Source of the DNA: Pollenia angustigena
Taxonomy: Eukaryota > Arthropoda > Insecta > Diptera > Polleniidae
Length of the DNA stretch: 64,000 nt
Direction of reading: 5' to 3'
Assembly: GCA_930367215.1 (NCBI GenBank)
Contig: OV884057.1
Span: 197,893,621 to 197,957,620, forward strand
Under the pieces are notes generated by a model, which saw nothing but the letters and a program-made list of their open reading frames with translations, was not told the origin of the DNA and did not search any database. The translations under genes and the position numbers were made by a program. Shown piece by piece: positions 10,512 to 21,499 of this stretch; the stretch's first letter is position 1, and every line of letters begins with the position of its first letter.

Positions 10512-12220
10512 TGCATCCCTTTATTGAAATACTTGCAACCAGAAAGAAACAACGATGTTTGCGTTGATCCATTTTATAAATTAATTGCGAAAGATGTTTC
10601 AGCGTCAAAGTTTATAGCGATTTGCAACATTTGTAAAAGTTGTGATTTAAATTAAAGGCGTTTTAATTGTTCAAAATGTTTATTTTACTTTTATAAATTT
10701 TTATAATAAAATAAAAATTATTCTTTTAAAAGAAAAACGGCAAAAAAATTTTATGGCTAAACAAGTTGAAAAATGGCTAATGGCTAAACTCATTTTTTAA
10801 TGGCTAAACAGGGTGAAAAATGGCTAAATCTAGCCACTAAATGGCTAAATTGGCAACTCTGATTTTCAGTTAGGAGGAGAATCCCAGACTTATGTGGGCA
10901 TGGCGCAATTGTGTAGAACCAAAAGTCGTTGCCATCTTTTAGAAAAAATTAAAAAAAAACAAAGCAACATATTGACATGAATAAACCCCAAAGTATACCC
11001 CAACTTAAAAATAATATTTGAGAAAATATTCGAGCTTTAGCTCCAGTCATAGGAAACGTCTAAGAAAACCGCAACGAGGTGAAGCTTACAATTTTTATTA
11101 CCATTATTTCTTACGTCTAACGTTATTTCTTATGTCTAAATTATGATAAAAAAAAAAAATTTTAAGAAAAAATAGACTAAACAATTCCCTTCGTTTCTTT
11201 TGCGGCACCCTGTACATACTTAGGTACATATCTATTAGGGTATTCAATTCGCCGATGTTTTGTATTAATCGATTAATCGCGCGAATAATTTTTCGAAGTA
11301 AAAATTGAATCAAATAATAAACGAACAATTCCATATTATTCGATTAATCGAATAATTTTAATTGTGTATAGTTATAAAATAAGACCATAAATTACATTTT
11401 TTAACATACAAAGTTATTAAAATTGTAACAACAATTTAACAAAAGCTCCTTTATGTAATATAAAAAATAGCATCAAAATTTAAGCTTATCTTCTAAAATA
11501 ATCTTTTAAAAAGAGAATACATTTAAAATATTTAAGTTTCAAACGATTTCTTTCTTTGTTTTGTTGAAACTTGATTAAGACAACATTCTTTCACTTATTG
11601 TTGACGTTGGAGAGGTTGAAAGTCAAGCGTTATAAAACATATTAAAAATCTCGGTTCTTATTTTTGTCTTTTCGAAAAGTTGGTAGTCTTCCATTATACC
11701 ACTTCGTCAGCTCAGAATTGGTTTGGCGCATATGCCAAAAAGTCGGAGTGGAGAAAAACGACAAAGAAGATTTACATGAAGATTTCTCAAAATGTATCCC
11801 ATAGAATTTTTTTATATTTTTACCACTGCTTCCGGTATATGTTTTGAAGAAAAATGTAAATTTTTGCGCACTTTCATGAATAAAGTAAGAATTTAATAGT
11901 ATTTTTTTGAAAATGAAAAATATTGTTTTGTGCCGCATACGCCACTTTTCTAACAAAAAATTAAAAAAGTGGCTTTTTGTGCTGCATACGTATACTTATT
12001 GCTGTGTAACTTGTTGTTGAGATGAATTTTTTTTTTAGTTTTTTTATTTGATTTTACTTTACAAAAACAGAAAAAACAGTTCTACTGTTATGAAAAGTTA
12101 CATAAAAAGCCACAAATTTAACAACTTAAATAATGCAAAAGTAAAAAGAAATTTTAAAACTTTTAATATTGGGTAAATTTTTATAATAAGCTTTATCAAC
12201 ACGTGGAAGAAATATAAGCA

Positions 12221-12244
12221 ATATATATATATATATATATATAT
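12221..12244. repeat. (AT)n microsatellite
   Basis: Twelve AT units in a row. Confidence 0.95.
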
Positions 12245-12433
12245 GTCTCTATTTTTATCGCTGGAAATAAATGATGGTTTCGATATTTTCAAAACATTCG
12301 TCAACAAATTATCAGGAGTTTTCAAACAATTTTTTGATGCAGACTTAACCAAAATTGCATATTTATATTTTTCCTCTCTGGTAGAAGTTTTATAATTTAT
12401 ACATAAATCATTATTTTAACTGTATAGAAGTAC

Positions 12434-13883
12434 TTAAATTTTAGCAAAAGGGACTTTTCGAAAGTCCATTTTATTTGCTTCCAACGAGTATGTGCGAAAA
12501 TTGTCCGGAAGCATTTCCATAACTTTAAGTTTTGTTTTATTATTTGGCATTGTTTTAAGCAAATTTAGTAAATGAAGAGGACTATGAATTTCAATATTCA
12601 TTAAGTACCGGTCAATAACACCATGGACAAAGTCCACTTCTTGAATTGAAGAATGTTCTGGTTCTGAAGACTTTTGTATTACGGCATCAATATTATTTTG
12701 TTTAAAGAACATTTTGATTGCGGTTGCGTTAATTTGATTTTTATTTTGAGGTACGCAAGAATCGCTCCATAATGTCAAAGTTTTAATTAGTGGATAATCT
12801 TTTATTAATTCATTTAAAATTTTAATTAAAGCACTAGCAATGTCGTTACCACTCCGACCGCTATGAGCTTCCGTCCACAAGGCACAATAAGTAAAAGTTG
12901 GTATATTTGGCATAATAATGGTTGCTGTAAGATTGTACATATTCAATTTTCGTTTGTAGTAAAATGTTGAAGCATTTCCCTTAGGTACACACAGAAAAAA
13001 ATACCCATGTAAAATTAACATGGAAAAATATTGATTGAGAATCATGTTAAATTTCAGAAAAATTATGCCCTTTACTTAAATTTATCATTATTTCATATTA
13101 ATTTTTAATAAAAAATATCAAAATAACCTTAAATTACGTTTATTTAATATTATTCACTGTTAAAAAAATAAAAAATAAAAAAATTAAAATATAAATAAAT
13201 CTGGATTCAATATTGAACCCATAAAAACCTGTTTTGTATTAAAATCAAAAGTTTATCTTGTTAAATTAACATGCATACCTACTTAATTATGTACATTTTT
13301 TATTTTCACTTTGAAAATATGTTATAAAAAGAAGACAATTCCCGTATTCTTTTAATTAAAATTGTTTATTTTAATAGTACATCAAGTTTTCAAAGTAGAA
13401 TGATGACCATATCGGGCGATTCTGCTGATGCTTCTGTTAACAAAGGAGAATACAAAATAAGTGAAACATGTGTTACAGGGTTTTGAATTATTCTTACATA
13501 AATGCAAATGTTGTCTGAAGCTTCTTCACACTGTTAAAATACACTCAACCCCATTTGATTCTACATGAAATTCACGTTGTTTCAACTGGAAATAACTTTC
13601 ATTCAACGTGATTCCGATTGTTATTTCAATATTAATTACATTTCGCTCTAACTTTACTGCAATGTTAAATTAACATGAATTATAGTTATATCAAAAGAAA
13701 AAAATGTTGTTCGCAGTTATTGTAAAATCAGGTTGAATTAACATGAAACCCGTATGAAGCAAAATCACCACCGAAAAAATTTTAATCAACCTTGTTTTCG
13801 ACGTTTTTAACTTGATTTTTTTCTGTGTGTAGGCTAAAAACACTTTGCATATCATAGCAAACCGTACACTTGGTTGGGTCCAT
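12434..13883 (-). pseudogene. Transposase-like protein of unassigned family, split by a MITE
   Basis: Reading on the minus strand, an ATG at 13883-13881 opens MDPTKCTVCYDMQSVFSL (to 13830). The frame then meets an 842-bp MITE, and on its far side it resumes exactly in frame as PKGNASTFYYKRKLNMYNLT and runs about 185 residues to a stop near 12434. Later motifs include ALWTEAHSGRSGNDIASAL, LWSDSCVPQNKN and EHSSIQEVDFVHGVIDRYL. The ordering (D in YDMQ, D in SDSC, late H/E/D residues) is compatible with an RNase-H-fold transposase, but that is inference and I cannot name the family. A splice acceptor just upstream of the ATG (...GAAAAATAG) means an upstream exon is possible. The copy is inactive because of the insertion. 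Confidence 0.6.
12988..13829. mobile_element. CAC-ended MITE with TTAACATG motifs
   Basis: Ends are CACACAGAAAAAAATACCC and TTGATTTTTTTCTGTGTG. TA is duplicated (12986-12987 and 13830-13831), and removing element plus one TA restores the host reading frame across the junction. Inside, TTAACATG or close variants recur (about 13016, 13265, 13668 and 13737). A shorter relative is at 44632-44895. No protein is encoded. Confidence 0.8.
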
Positions 13884-14879
13884 TATTTTATAAAACTATT
13901 TTTCACAAATTAATTTTCTTGTTGTCATTTTATTTTGCTTTTGCTTTAACTATATTTTTTCTTACGGCAATGCAGCAAAGCAACAGTAAAATTTATTTTG
14001 TACGTTTTTGTATGAAGAATTTGCTGCAATCGCCAAACAATGGCTTGTAGAGCAAAACAGTACTTAAAAATTTTTGAAACAGTTGATATGCAGCAAAATT
14101 AATGCTTTATATCTCAGAAACCATAAAAATGTTCGCCAAACAGGTTTTTGATTTAGAAAGAGGGTATTAAAAAAATATATTCCTCATACCTAACTCATTT
14201 TTTTAAAAATGGTCTGTAGGTCAAACCAGTAATGAGCTGACGACTTGACTCTGTTTTTGATTTTCAAACAATTTTAATACTTTTAATAGTCTTGTTAAAG
14301 TCTGGTAGAAGGTTGTTTTCATTCGTCACAAAAAACTCATCTTCTTCATTTTAATCATTGCGGTAAAAGTCTGTACGAAACATTCTTAAAAATAAATTAT
14401 TCTTTAATATATCGACCCCTTGCGCGAAATGCCAATTTTTTTGAAATTGAGTTTTTGATGAAATCTTGTTCTACATTCAAAGAGACGTCACCTGACAAAA
14501 TATTGTATGCGAATTCCACTTCGTTGCTCTAAAAATTTAATGTATATTTTCATTTTGATATTGCAAGTGACAGCAGAGAAAAGTAGAAAAATGGTTCTCC
14601 TGTAAAATTTGGTTTTTATCACATACGATATGCTTAAAAATTGTTATTCGAAGGAAATGTTCCTGAGTTAAGAAACAATAAAAGGGTATTTAAAACGTAC
14701 CGGCTTGTTTTTTACATAAAGGAAAAACTTTAATACTGGTATTCGATTAATCGACATAAATTATTCGAATTATTCTTTAATCGAAAATAAGCAATTTTAA
14801 ACTATTTAAACAGTTAATCGCCCAAAACTAATCAATTATTGGAACAACGGTTAATCGTTTGAATACCCTTATATGTTTA

Positions 14880-15730
14880 TAAACATATATGTATTATCAG
14901 ATAAACGCCATTTTTTTTTAAACTTCAAAGTTCCTTTTCAGTTCCTCATTTCTAGAATACATTACATTTGTTTTATTTTGCAACAACCACCATTAGAAGA
15001 GCCAACTTAGTAAAAAAAAAAACAACAATCTACAAATATTTTGCTGTTGGTTAAAAAAAGTTTCAAAATGGTCCAACATTTAGAATAATCGTATAATATT
15101 TTTATTGCAAAATATTTTTATCTGTATTTCTGTGCCAGTACCGGTACTCGTTTATTCGTTTATACAAAATTGTTTCGTAGTTTCCTTTTAATTTTTAAAG
15201 TATTTATATTTTTTTTAGCTTGAAGTACAAATGCGAATGTGAATTGTGCTTCATCTCTCCATCATTTGTCTGTGGGATGGTTTCATGTGATATTTGTTTA
15301 GAAGTTTTTTACTTTTTTGGTTTGAGTTCTGCGAGTCTGTTTAGCTCTACCGCAATTCTTAGAAATGTACATTTTTTTTATTATTATTTAGAAAAAAAAA
15401 CACATTTTACTCATAAGGGTTTTAATTTGTATTTGCAGGTAAATGCTGCTTGAAACATTAGTGCGCCATTTTTTTAATTGTACCTTTTTCAGAGTTTAAT
15501 TTATGAGAACTTTTTTAAATAGTTAAGTTGTGTTTTTTTTTTTAATTTTGTTATGGCGGGAAATTAATTTGTTTTAGGGAATTATTTAGAGTTTTATACA
15601 ATAATAAGTTTGTAATTGTGTGGACAAGAGAATTGCTTATGAGTAATCGAAAATATATTTGCTGTGGATACTGTGTGACAAAAAAGTAAAGCTTTTAATC
15701 ATTTTATGCAATAAAACTTGTTTTATTAGA
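14880..15730. other. AT-rich DNA without recognisable gene
   Basis: Nothing recognisable. A 77-codon open frame at 15220 starting MKYKCECELC has no family signature that I can identify and ends in poly-A/T DNA. Confidence 0.5.
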
Positions 15731-16219
15731 ACAAATAAGAGTGTTATATTCGGCTGTGTCGAATTCCAAAACCCCTCACAATGGTGCGATAAGAACAGAA
15801 AGTAATATAAATATAGAATCTATTTTAGTGGCAAATCATGCAGGAGAAAAAACAACAACATGGGATTTTATGGGTAACAAAAATTAGAGACAGTCGTGGT
15901 TTTTTGCTCATATATCACCTTTTTGTGGACCGTTCTGGGCTCATTTTGATAGCAAACTTTTACGGAGTCTATGTGACATAAATATTTATATAACAACCTG
16001 GTCTTCATTATTTATGGGGCTTCGGAAACCCCATTTCAAAATACACATGGGCAGACGGGCATCGCTTAATAAACTTAGCTGCTTATTAAGGCCCAGAATA
16101 TATACATATACATTTTAGGGTCTAAGATCAATTTAGTAGAGAATGTCAAACGGATTGTTTGACTTACATACATATACATATATAACATTTTCGACTTTGG
16201 TGAAGGATATAACAAGACA
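15731..16219 (+). mobile_element. mini-me-like repeat, family B, copy 1
   Basis: The start ACAAATAAGAGTGTTATATT plus CGGCTGTGTCGAATTCC matches the start of the copy at 62994. Toward the 3' side are ACATGGGCAGACGGGCATCG, then CCCAGAATATATACATATAC and GGGTCTAAGATC, equivalent to the microsatellite-flanked core of family B. It ends at about GAAGGATATAAC. The interior is degenerate. Confidence 0.55.
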
Positions 16220-16389
16220 GAATAGAATTCATGGTTTAATTTAGACACAAGAATCCAAAAGAAGTCGTTCAGCTTATCGCTTGTTTCAAATTGTTAAGTA
16301 CCGTAGTCAGATCTCCTCATTGCAGCACAGATTATGATTAAAATCCGGAAATTATATTTTTTTGAAACATTCGACCTGTGCCAACGTTC

Positions 16390-16507
16390 TGTTCCGCATC
16401 GATTAACCTTTCGATTGAATTGTGTGAAATGCAACAAAAAAAGCCATAAATTGAAACAAACAGCTGTTTTACTCGCTTAACAGTGTGTATAACTTTTTTG
16501 CCGAGTA
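16390..16507 (+). repeat. Short repeat shared with 57962-58062
   Basis: Both places carry TTTCGATTGAA, then GCCATAAATTGAAACAAACA (here) against GCCATATATTGAAACAAACA, and CAGCTGTTTT followed by TAACTTTTTT. It is a dispersed repeat of unknown class directly upstream of the mariner relic. Confidence 0.5.
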
Positions 16508-16510
16508 ATA

Positions 16511-16946
16511 AAGGGTGGTTAAATTTTAAGGGCCGATTGGCCGATCAGGTTGACTCAATTTGAGCCATGGAAAATTATACAATCGACCAACGCGATAAAG
16601 TTATTAGGGCTTTTTATAAAAATGGGCGTTCAAATCAATATGCATATCGTGCACTTCGTCATTCAATAATGGGGCACATTTTTAGCTCAGTGGATTCGTC
16701 AATATGCAGAATTGCCGCATTTGGGCGAATGATAATCTAAGAGTGATTGTCGAAAAACCAATGCACCCACAAAAAGTGACTGTTTGGTGTGGTTTATGGG
16801 CCGGTCAGGCAGTTACTGTGAATGAAGTTCGCTATCGTGAGATGATAACGAACTTATTATGGCCCGAATTGGAAGATATGGACGTGGACGATATGTGGTT
16901 TCAACAGGACGGTTCTCACTTTGAAAAAGACGAGATCAAATTTTAA
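16511..16946 (+). pseudogene. Tc1/mariner-superfamily element, internally deleted
   Basis: The left end AAGGGTGGTTAAATTTTAAG is shared with the relic at 43701 and follows a TA. A start at 16567 gives MENYTIDQRDKVIRAFYKNG, the amino-terminal helix-turn-helix region. The sequence then jumps across a deletion to a catalytic-domain piece reading NCRIWANDNLRVIVEKPMHP, then QKVTVWCGLWAG, YREMITNLLWPELEDMDVDD and MWFQQDG. The segment containing the first catalytic Asp (FSDEAHF region) is lost, as is the domain after the second (WFQQDG). The frame then ends in unrelated DNA at about 16946. Not functional. Confidence 0.85.
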
Positions 16947-16959
16947 AAATTAAATAATA

Positions 16960-18180
16960 GGTATATTAAAATGCAAAATGAAATGAATAATAACAAGGAA
17001 AAAGTATGTATTTTGTTTTTGGGTGAATTTTTCATTGTCGAGTTATTTTTCTTTGATAGTTTAAGAAAAATATATTAATATTTTCAAAACTATTTTGTTA
17101 ACAACAAACATCAAAGTCACAGTGTTCGACGCGTCAGCTGTATCAATCCTATAGGGAGCATTGGGCCTCCGAATATCATGGAATGAATGAGAAGTGATTG
17201 GAAAAATTTTCCTTTTACTAACTTTGGATAATAATAAGAACTTATTAAAATTAAAAAATGTCTACAGCATTTAATAAATAAGTTATTCTATTAGGGGCTC
17301 CTCATTTCTAAAATTATTTCAAATAGCCAAAATTTTAATTAATACATCTCTCTTTTTACACAACTACCAAGGAAATAATAAAACTAAACAAAACTGCATA
17401 ATGCAAATATTTTTATTTCTTGTCCTTGAATCTCACCTACAATGCACTATTTTTCCACAAGCTTTTAAAGCCACCAAAGGTTTAAGTTTTTAGCACATGC
17501 AATCTGGTTCTGGGTGCTCTTTAAGGTTGTAAACAAAGTTACAAAGAATTTTGTAATGGACCATAATATTTGATGATATATGGAAACCTGGCGATAAACG
17601 GCACATCAAAACAATCTACATACAGCACGCAAAAACGAAATGAAACGAAAAAGAGTAGAAAAAGTGAGATTTCATTTCAGTTCATATTTTTTTTTTCAAG
17701 AAAAAGGATCACATTATGCGCTCAGACAAAATGTGGTGGTAGGATGAGTACAGAAACACATAAAAATGTACTTTATGAGTCTTAAAGTTTTTCTGCGCTT
17801 TTTTTTTTTTTTTTTTGCTTTTTATTATTATTTCATCTTTTCGTATTGTACCCTATTTTAATTGCCCAGCCAGAGTTTTAGAGAAAAAAAAATCTCGGAC
17901 ACAAAGTGCAATTAAACGAATAACAAGTTGAAAAGCAACCAGCAACAGAAGAATTGTCTTAAATAATTTCGTTGAAAGAAGAGGTGAACAAAACTTTTTA
18001 TTTTAAAAGGAGTGTGAATATGCGATAATGTGAGTACCTTTGTGTATTTCTGGCATGCATAAGTATTAGTGAGGTAATGAATAAGAAAAAAAGAAATGAG
18101 CACACAACAAAACAAATTTACGTTTGCTGTCAAAAGTCTGCAATGGAGTGTATTTAATATTTTTCAGCGTGTTTTAACTT
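16960..18180. other. AT-rich DNA without recognisable gene
   Basis: No family signature found in either strand. There is a T-run at about 17799-17817. Confidence 0.5.
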
Positions 18181-18183
18181 TTC

Positions 18184-18325
18184 ATGTTGTGTCATCGTCA
18201 TCATCATCAGCATCTTGTACTTCTCTTACTCACGAGCTAAAACAGCAGCCTTAATAGCAGCAGCAGCATCAGTAAGAAGTTCATGATGATAATGATGCTG
18301 ATGATCGTCATCATCATGGGGGTAC
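18184..18325. repeat. Trinucleotide simple-repeat cluster (CAT/CAG/ATG)
   Basis: Imperfect CAT/TCA repeats (18191-18215), then a CAG run (18243-18270) and an ATG/GAT run (18280-18318). The CAT and ATG blocks are partly complementary and could form a hairpin. Confidence 0.8.
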
Positions 18326-19120
18326 ATATTTTCTGCTACAGAGACAGACTCAGCTCACAGCTTAAGTCGCCACAACGACAACAAATTATTTAGAATCACA
18401 GAATCCACCAACAACAATTCGCATTAAGCGAAAATAAATGCACTGAAGCATACAATAATACTCAACTCGTCCAACAATGATTCAAGCAATAATGAAATTA
18501 AACTGAAGAATAAAATTGAAAAAAAGACGTTCATGCATACAAACTGAAAAAATAAATACATTTTTATTTTATTCTTAACTGAAAGTTGCTTAAAAGCATT
18601 TGTGGCAAATTTTCGACAAATGAATCCTTGATACAACCTCATCAACATTTTATTGTTTATGGCAAAGCTTAAAAAACACACGAAAGAGTTTCGGGTAATG
18701 TACACATACTTATTTGTCTGTTTCTACAGTTGAAGGTGGCAGATTAAGCACCTTTAAGTATTTTGGTATTTCGTATGCAGCAGAAGCTACCAAATTTGCT
18801 ACATGCTATCAATTTATTTTATGTGGTGAATACCTTCTTTGATAACATAAGTATAACGTAAAATATTATTCAGGTCCAAAAGATGTATAGGGGAGGCTGG
18901 GGCATATTCGGCACTTTTTTTCAAGCTGATCTAAGAATTGTATATCTTGTTGTTGTCCTTCGATGTTGAATAATAAAATATTGGTACAAAATTTGATGAA
19001 TACTGAGTATTTGTTATTTTTTTATGAATTAGTAAAAAAATTATTTTCGCTGAATATGCCCAATACCGGGGTAGCTTCGGCATTTATCGGGGCACATTAG
19101 GGAATTATATTCTTAAAGGT
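18326..19120. other. AT-rich DNA, no gene recognised
   Basis: The only distinctive part is 18890-19105, where GGGGCATATTCGGCAC, ACCGGGGTAGCTTCGGCA and TATCGGGGCACATTAG recur as related G-rich words. They may be remnants of a repeat, but I cannot define ends. Confidence 0.4.
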
Positions 19121-19122
19121 AA

Positions 19123-19360
19123 CACAGAAAAAAATAAAAATTAATTTCCATTAAAAAATTTGTGATATTAATTAAAAAATTAATTAAATTTGCACCAGTA
19201 AACAAATGAAAAGTATCAATTAAACTTTTAATTAAATTGATTAAACGTTTAATTCACTTGATTAAACTTTTTATTCACTTGATAAAATGTTTAATTAAAA
19301 CTGATTTTATTTTTGATTAATGCTTACATTAGTGAACAATTTTGGTGAATTTTTTCTGTG
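19123..19360. mobile_element. CAC-ended MITE with ATTAAAC interior motifs, 238 bp
   Basis: Ends are CACAGAAAAAAATAAAAATT and GAATTTTTTCTGTG. The interior between about 19215 and 19300 is an array of GATTAAACTTTTAATTCACTT-like words in both orientations (AATTAAAC and GTTTAATT). The flanks share AA. It encodes nothing. Confidence 0.7.
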
Positions 19361-19567
19361 AATTGTTTATTAAAAATTTTAAGATTAAATTAGATGCCAG
19401 TTATGAACCAATTAATCATTCTTTTATTGGATTGATTCAGTAAATAAAAATAAACAAGTTTTTTGGACTTAAGTTCTATTTCGTCCCTTAGAACTAGCAA
19501 AATATTTGCTTTTTCAGACTTAAAAGATAGAGATAAAAAAAGATATTAACAGCATGTTCATGGATTT

Positions 19568-19670
19568 CGAACGTCATCGTTCGCATAGAAAATTACATTT
19601 AAAACAAAAACAAAATTCGAACATTTGTTTTTGTTTTAAATGTAATTTTCTATGCGAACGATGACGTTCG
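19568..19670. repeat. Perfect 47-bp inverted repeat (palindromic element)
   Basis: The left arm 19568-19614 and right arm 19624-19670 are exact reverse complements around a 9-nt centre ATTCGAACA. The central part CATTTAAAACAAAAACAAA is shared with the palindrome at 55834-55972, and both have ACAGGCAGT at the right outer edge, so these are two members of one foldback family. Confidence 0.9.
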
Positions 19671-20269
19671 ATATCGTTAAACAGGCAGTAAGTTTCTGAA
19701 AGAAGTTTATTGTGAAGCCAAGAGTTTCTTTAATCTCAGTAACACAATAAATTGGCTTTCTAGTTTATATTTCATATTTCAGTTGGTTAGTTAGAGATGA
19801 CAAATTTTGCCAGTGTTATCTATTTTGAATTTTGATATACTTTACATGAATAGTAAGTGATTTTAAATGAGTGCATCATATCGAAAACATCATTTATGAT
19901 TGCACCCAGTGCCGAAGATAAGCCACAAACCAATTTGGTGAAAGCAAAGTGGCTGCTCTAGACATTTTCCAAAGCGCTTTAACGTTTGTGGCATGGTGCA
20001 CTCGTTTTAAAGCTTATTGCGTTTGGTGTCGGTAGTGATTTCTCTTGATTAATATCGAGATATCTCATGGACCGCTGTTGTTATAGGTGTGTTCTCATCG
20101 GAGGAGTTTCATTTGAGTTTAGGGGTTCCCTACACTTTTCTTATTTTTCTTAACTACCTTCCGAGTCCAACTTCCAATCCAATCTATTCTTTTGCAAATA
20201 ACAGCTAAATTTTTCATTTATTTTTCTTTAATCATAGACCAAGCCTTACTTAGGCGGAAGCTATGAGGC

Positions 20270-20920
20270 AGAATATGAACGACACATCCAATCATGACCT
20301 TAAGACAACCTTCGAGTGGGGTCTTGCGAATAGGGTCGATTTGAATGCTCGTAAGACCCAATGTTGTATGTTGACCCACAGACGTCTTGCATCATCTGTA
20401 TCTGTGGGAGGAAAATATATTTAAGAATCAGACACACATGATGTTCTAGGCATAAACATCTAATGTGATGTTCGTTGGAACCAACATGTTTTTCAAGTGT
20501 CGAAATAAGCATACAAGTTTCTTGGTTCCTCAAAACGGTGCAAGAACTACTTCGCTCCGTCTGATCTCCTTACTATTTATACCGCCTATATCCAGCAGAA
20601 AATAGAATACAGCTCCTATATCAGGACAGGTACTTTAAGGTCTGTTTTAAAGTTTCTGGATCGGGTATCCAGCTCCATTGACTCCTTGGAGTATAGTCGG
20701 AATGTGGGTTGTGCATCATTGTTCTATCGATATTAGCACGGTAAGTATTCAGCTGAGATTGGTGAACTCATCCTTGAGACGCCGGTGCATGCCCGGTATA
20801 CTCGCCTGTCTAGCAGATTACATACTTCTCGGTCTAACTAGCTGTATGTTCGGCTACAATTTGAACAAAATTCAAAATAAATGTCATCATACACTATTCC
20901 CTCTTTCCTTCTCCCCATAA
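20270..20920 (+). pseudogene. Jockey-type non-LTR retrotransposon, 3' part of reverse transcriptase ORF
   Basis: In pieces the plus strand reads SEWGLANRVDFNARKTQCCM, then VLGINI, VRWNQHV, YKFLGFLKRCKNYFAPSDLL and TIYTAYIQQKIEYSSYI. This is the well-known thumb region after the YxDD box of Jockey-type ORF2 proteins (family pattern W..N..V..A.K.LGFL.R...YF.P..L...Y...IRP..EY.S). After frameshifts, NVGCASLFYRY-like and GYNLNKIQNKCHHTLFPLSF can be read and the ORF2 stop falls at about 20918. Several in-frame stops and frameshifts exist. The 5' part including YxDD is absent: a typical 5'-truncated, old copy. Confidence 0.8.
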
Positions 20921-21339
20921 AATATTTTTTTAATAACAACACAATGCATTGCATTAGTAGGAGGCATCCCTTGAGTATTGGCTCAAAGTAAAAACAAACA
21001 CAGCGGTCCTAAAAGCCAACATAATAAAGCCATCGGTTAAATTCATTGAAAATTGGACATTTCTGATGGGCTCCACCCAGAGCAGCCTGGGCGGACATTT
21101 GAACGAAGTTTTATTCCTCGCAAATTGGCACCAATAGGTCTTTCAAACGAATAAAAAATTTCGATGATATCTCACACACACTTTGCTTTATTTAAATGAA
21201 AATATAGGAAGCGCTTAAGAAGAATTTAACAAAAATTGCTACCAATTATCCAAATTTACCGCGAAAATCGGTCATCGGTTCGCGCAACTTATAGAAAACT
21301 TCGTGATTTTAATGAAGTGCGGCTAATATTTGGCTTAGC

Positions 21340-21480
21340 AGGCTTAGGAATAAGCAAAACTGCCGCATATCGATTAAAACTAATCTACTATATACCATAC
21401 TCTATTTGAATCCATTGCAACCAGAAATATACATCGTTCGGTAAAGTTTGCATGCTTCGTAACATACGGCGTCCTACGCT
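21340..21480 (+). pseudogene. Possible mariner catalytic-domain remnant
   Basis: DNA around 21350-21395 (AATAAGCAAAACTGCCGCAT, then TAAAACTAATC) resembles the NKQNCRIW region seen in the better-preserved mariner relics at 16690 and 43930. What follows has no clear catalytic motif and is full of stops. I rate this as likely but not proven. Confidence 0.35.
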
Positions 21481-21499
21481 CGAAAAAGAAGCCTACAAT

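Larger units (their letters stand above)
8650..10861 (-). mobile_element. hAT element with TGGCTAAA subterminal repeats
   Basis: Ends are CAGTGTTGCCAAAATTTGG on the left and the complement-like AAATTGGCAACTCTG on the right. Flanking 8-mers AATTTCAG (8642-8649) and ATTTTCAG (10862-10869) match at 7 of 8. Many copies of ATGGCTAAA lie within about 120 bp of each end. The minus-strand transposase tail is at 9374-9507. The element has been entered by a mini-me-like copy (9028-9315) and by a MITE (9514-10511), so roughly 1.3 of its 2.2 kb is foreign. Confidence 0.8.
11238..14868 (-). mobile_element. 3.6-kb element with GGGTATTCAA ends and TTA flanks
   Basis: The ends are GGGTATTCAA and TTGAATACCC, with TTA on both outer sides (11235-11237 and 14869-14871). 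Subterminal regions are rich in ATTCGATTAATCG words. Three-base TTA duplications are typical of PIF/Harbinger elements, but the encoded protein does not carry obvious Harbinger motifs, so I leave the superfamily open. It encloses a transposase-like gene on the minus strand, itself split by a MITE. A short relative with similar ends (GGGGTATTCAC) is at 54107-54428. Confidence 0.6.

Noticed and set aside
18184..18325. Coding poly-amino-acid repeat
   Set aside because: The CAT/CAG/ATG runs change frame and contain stops; simple sequence is sufficient.
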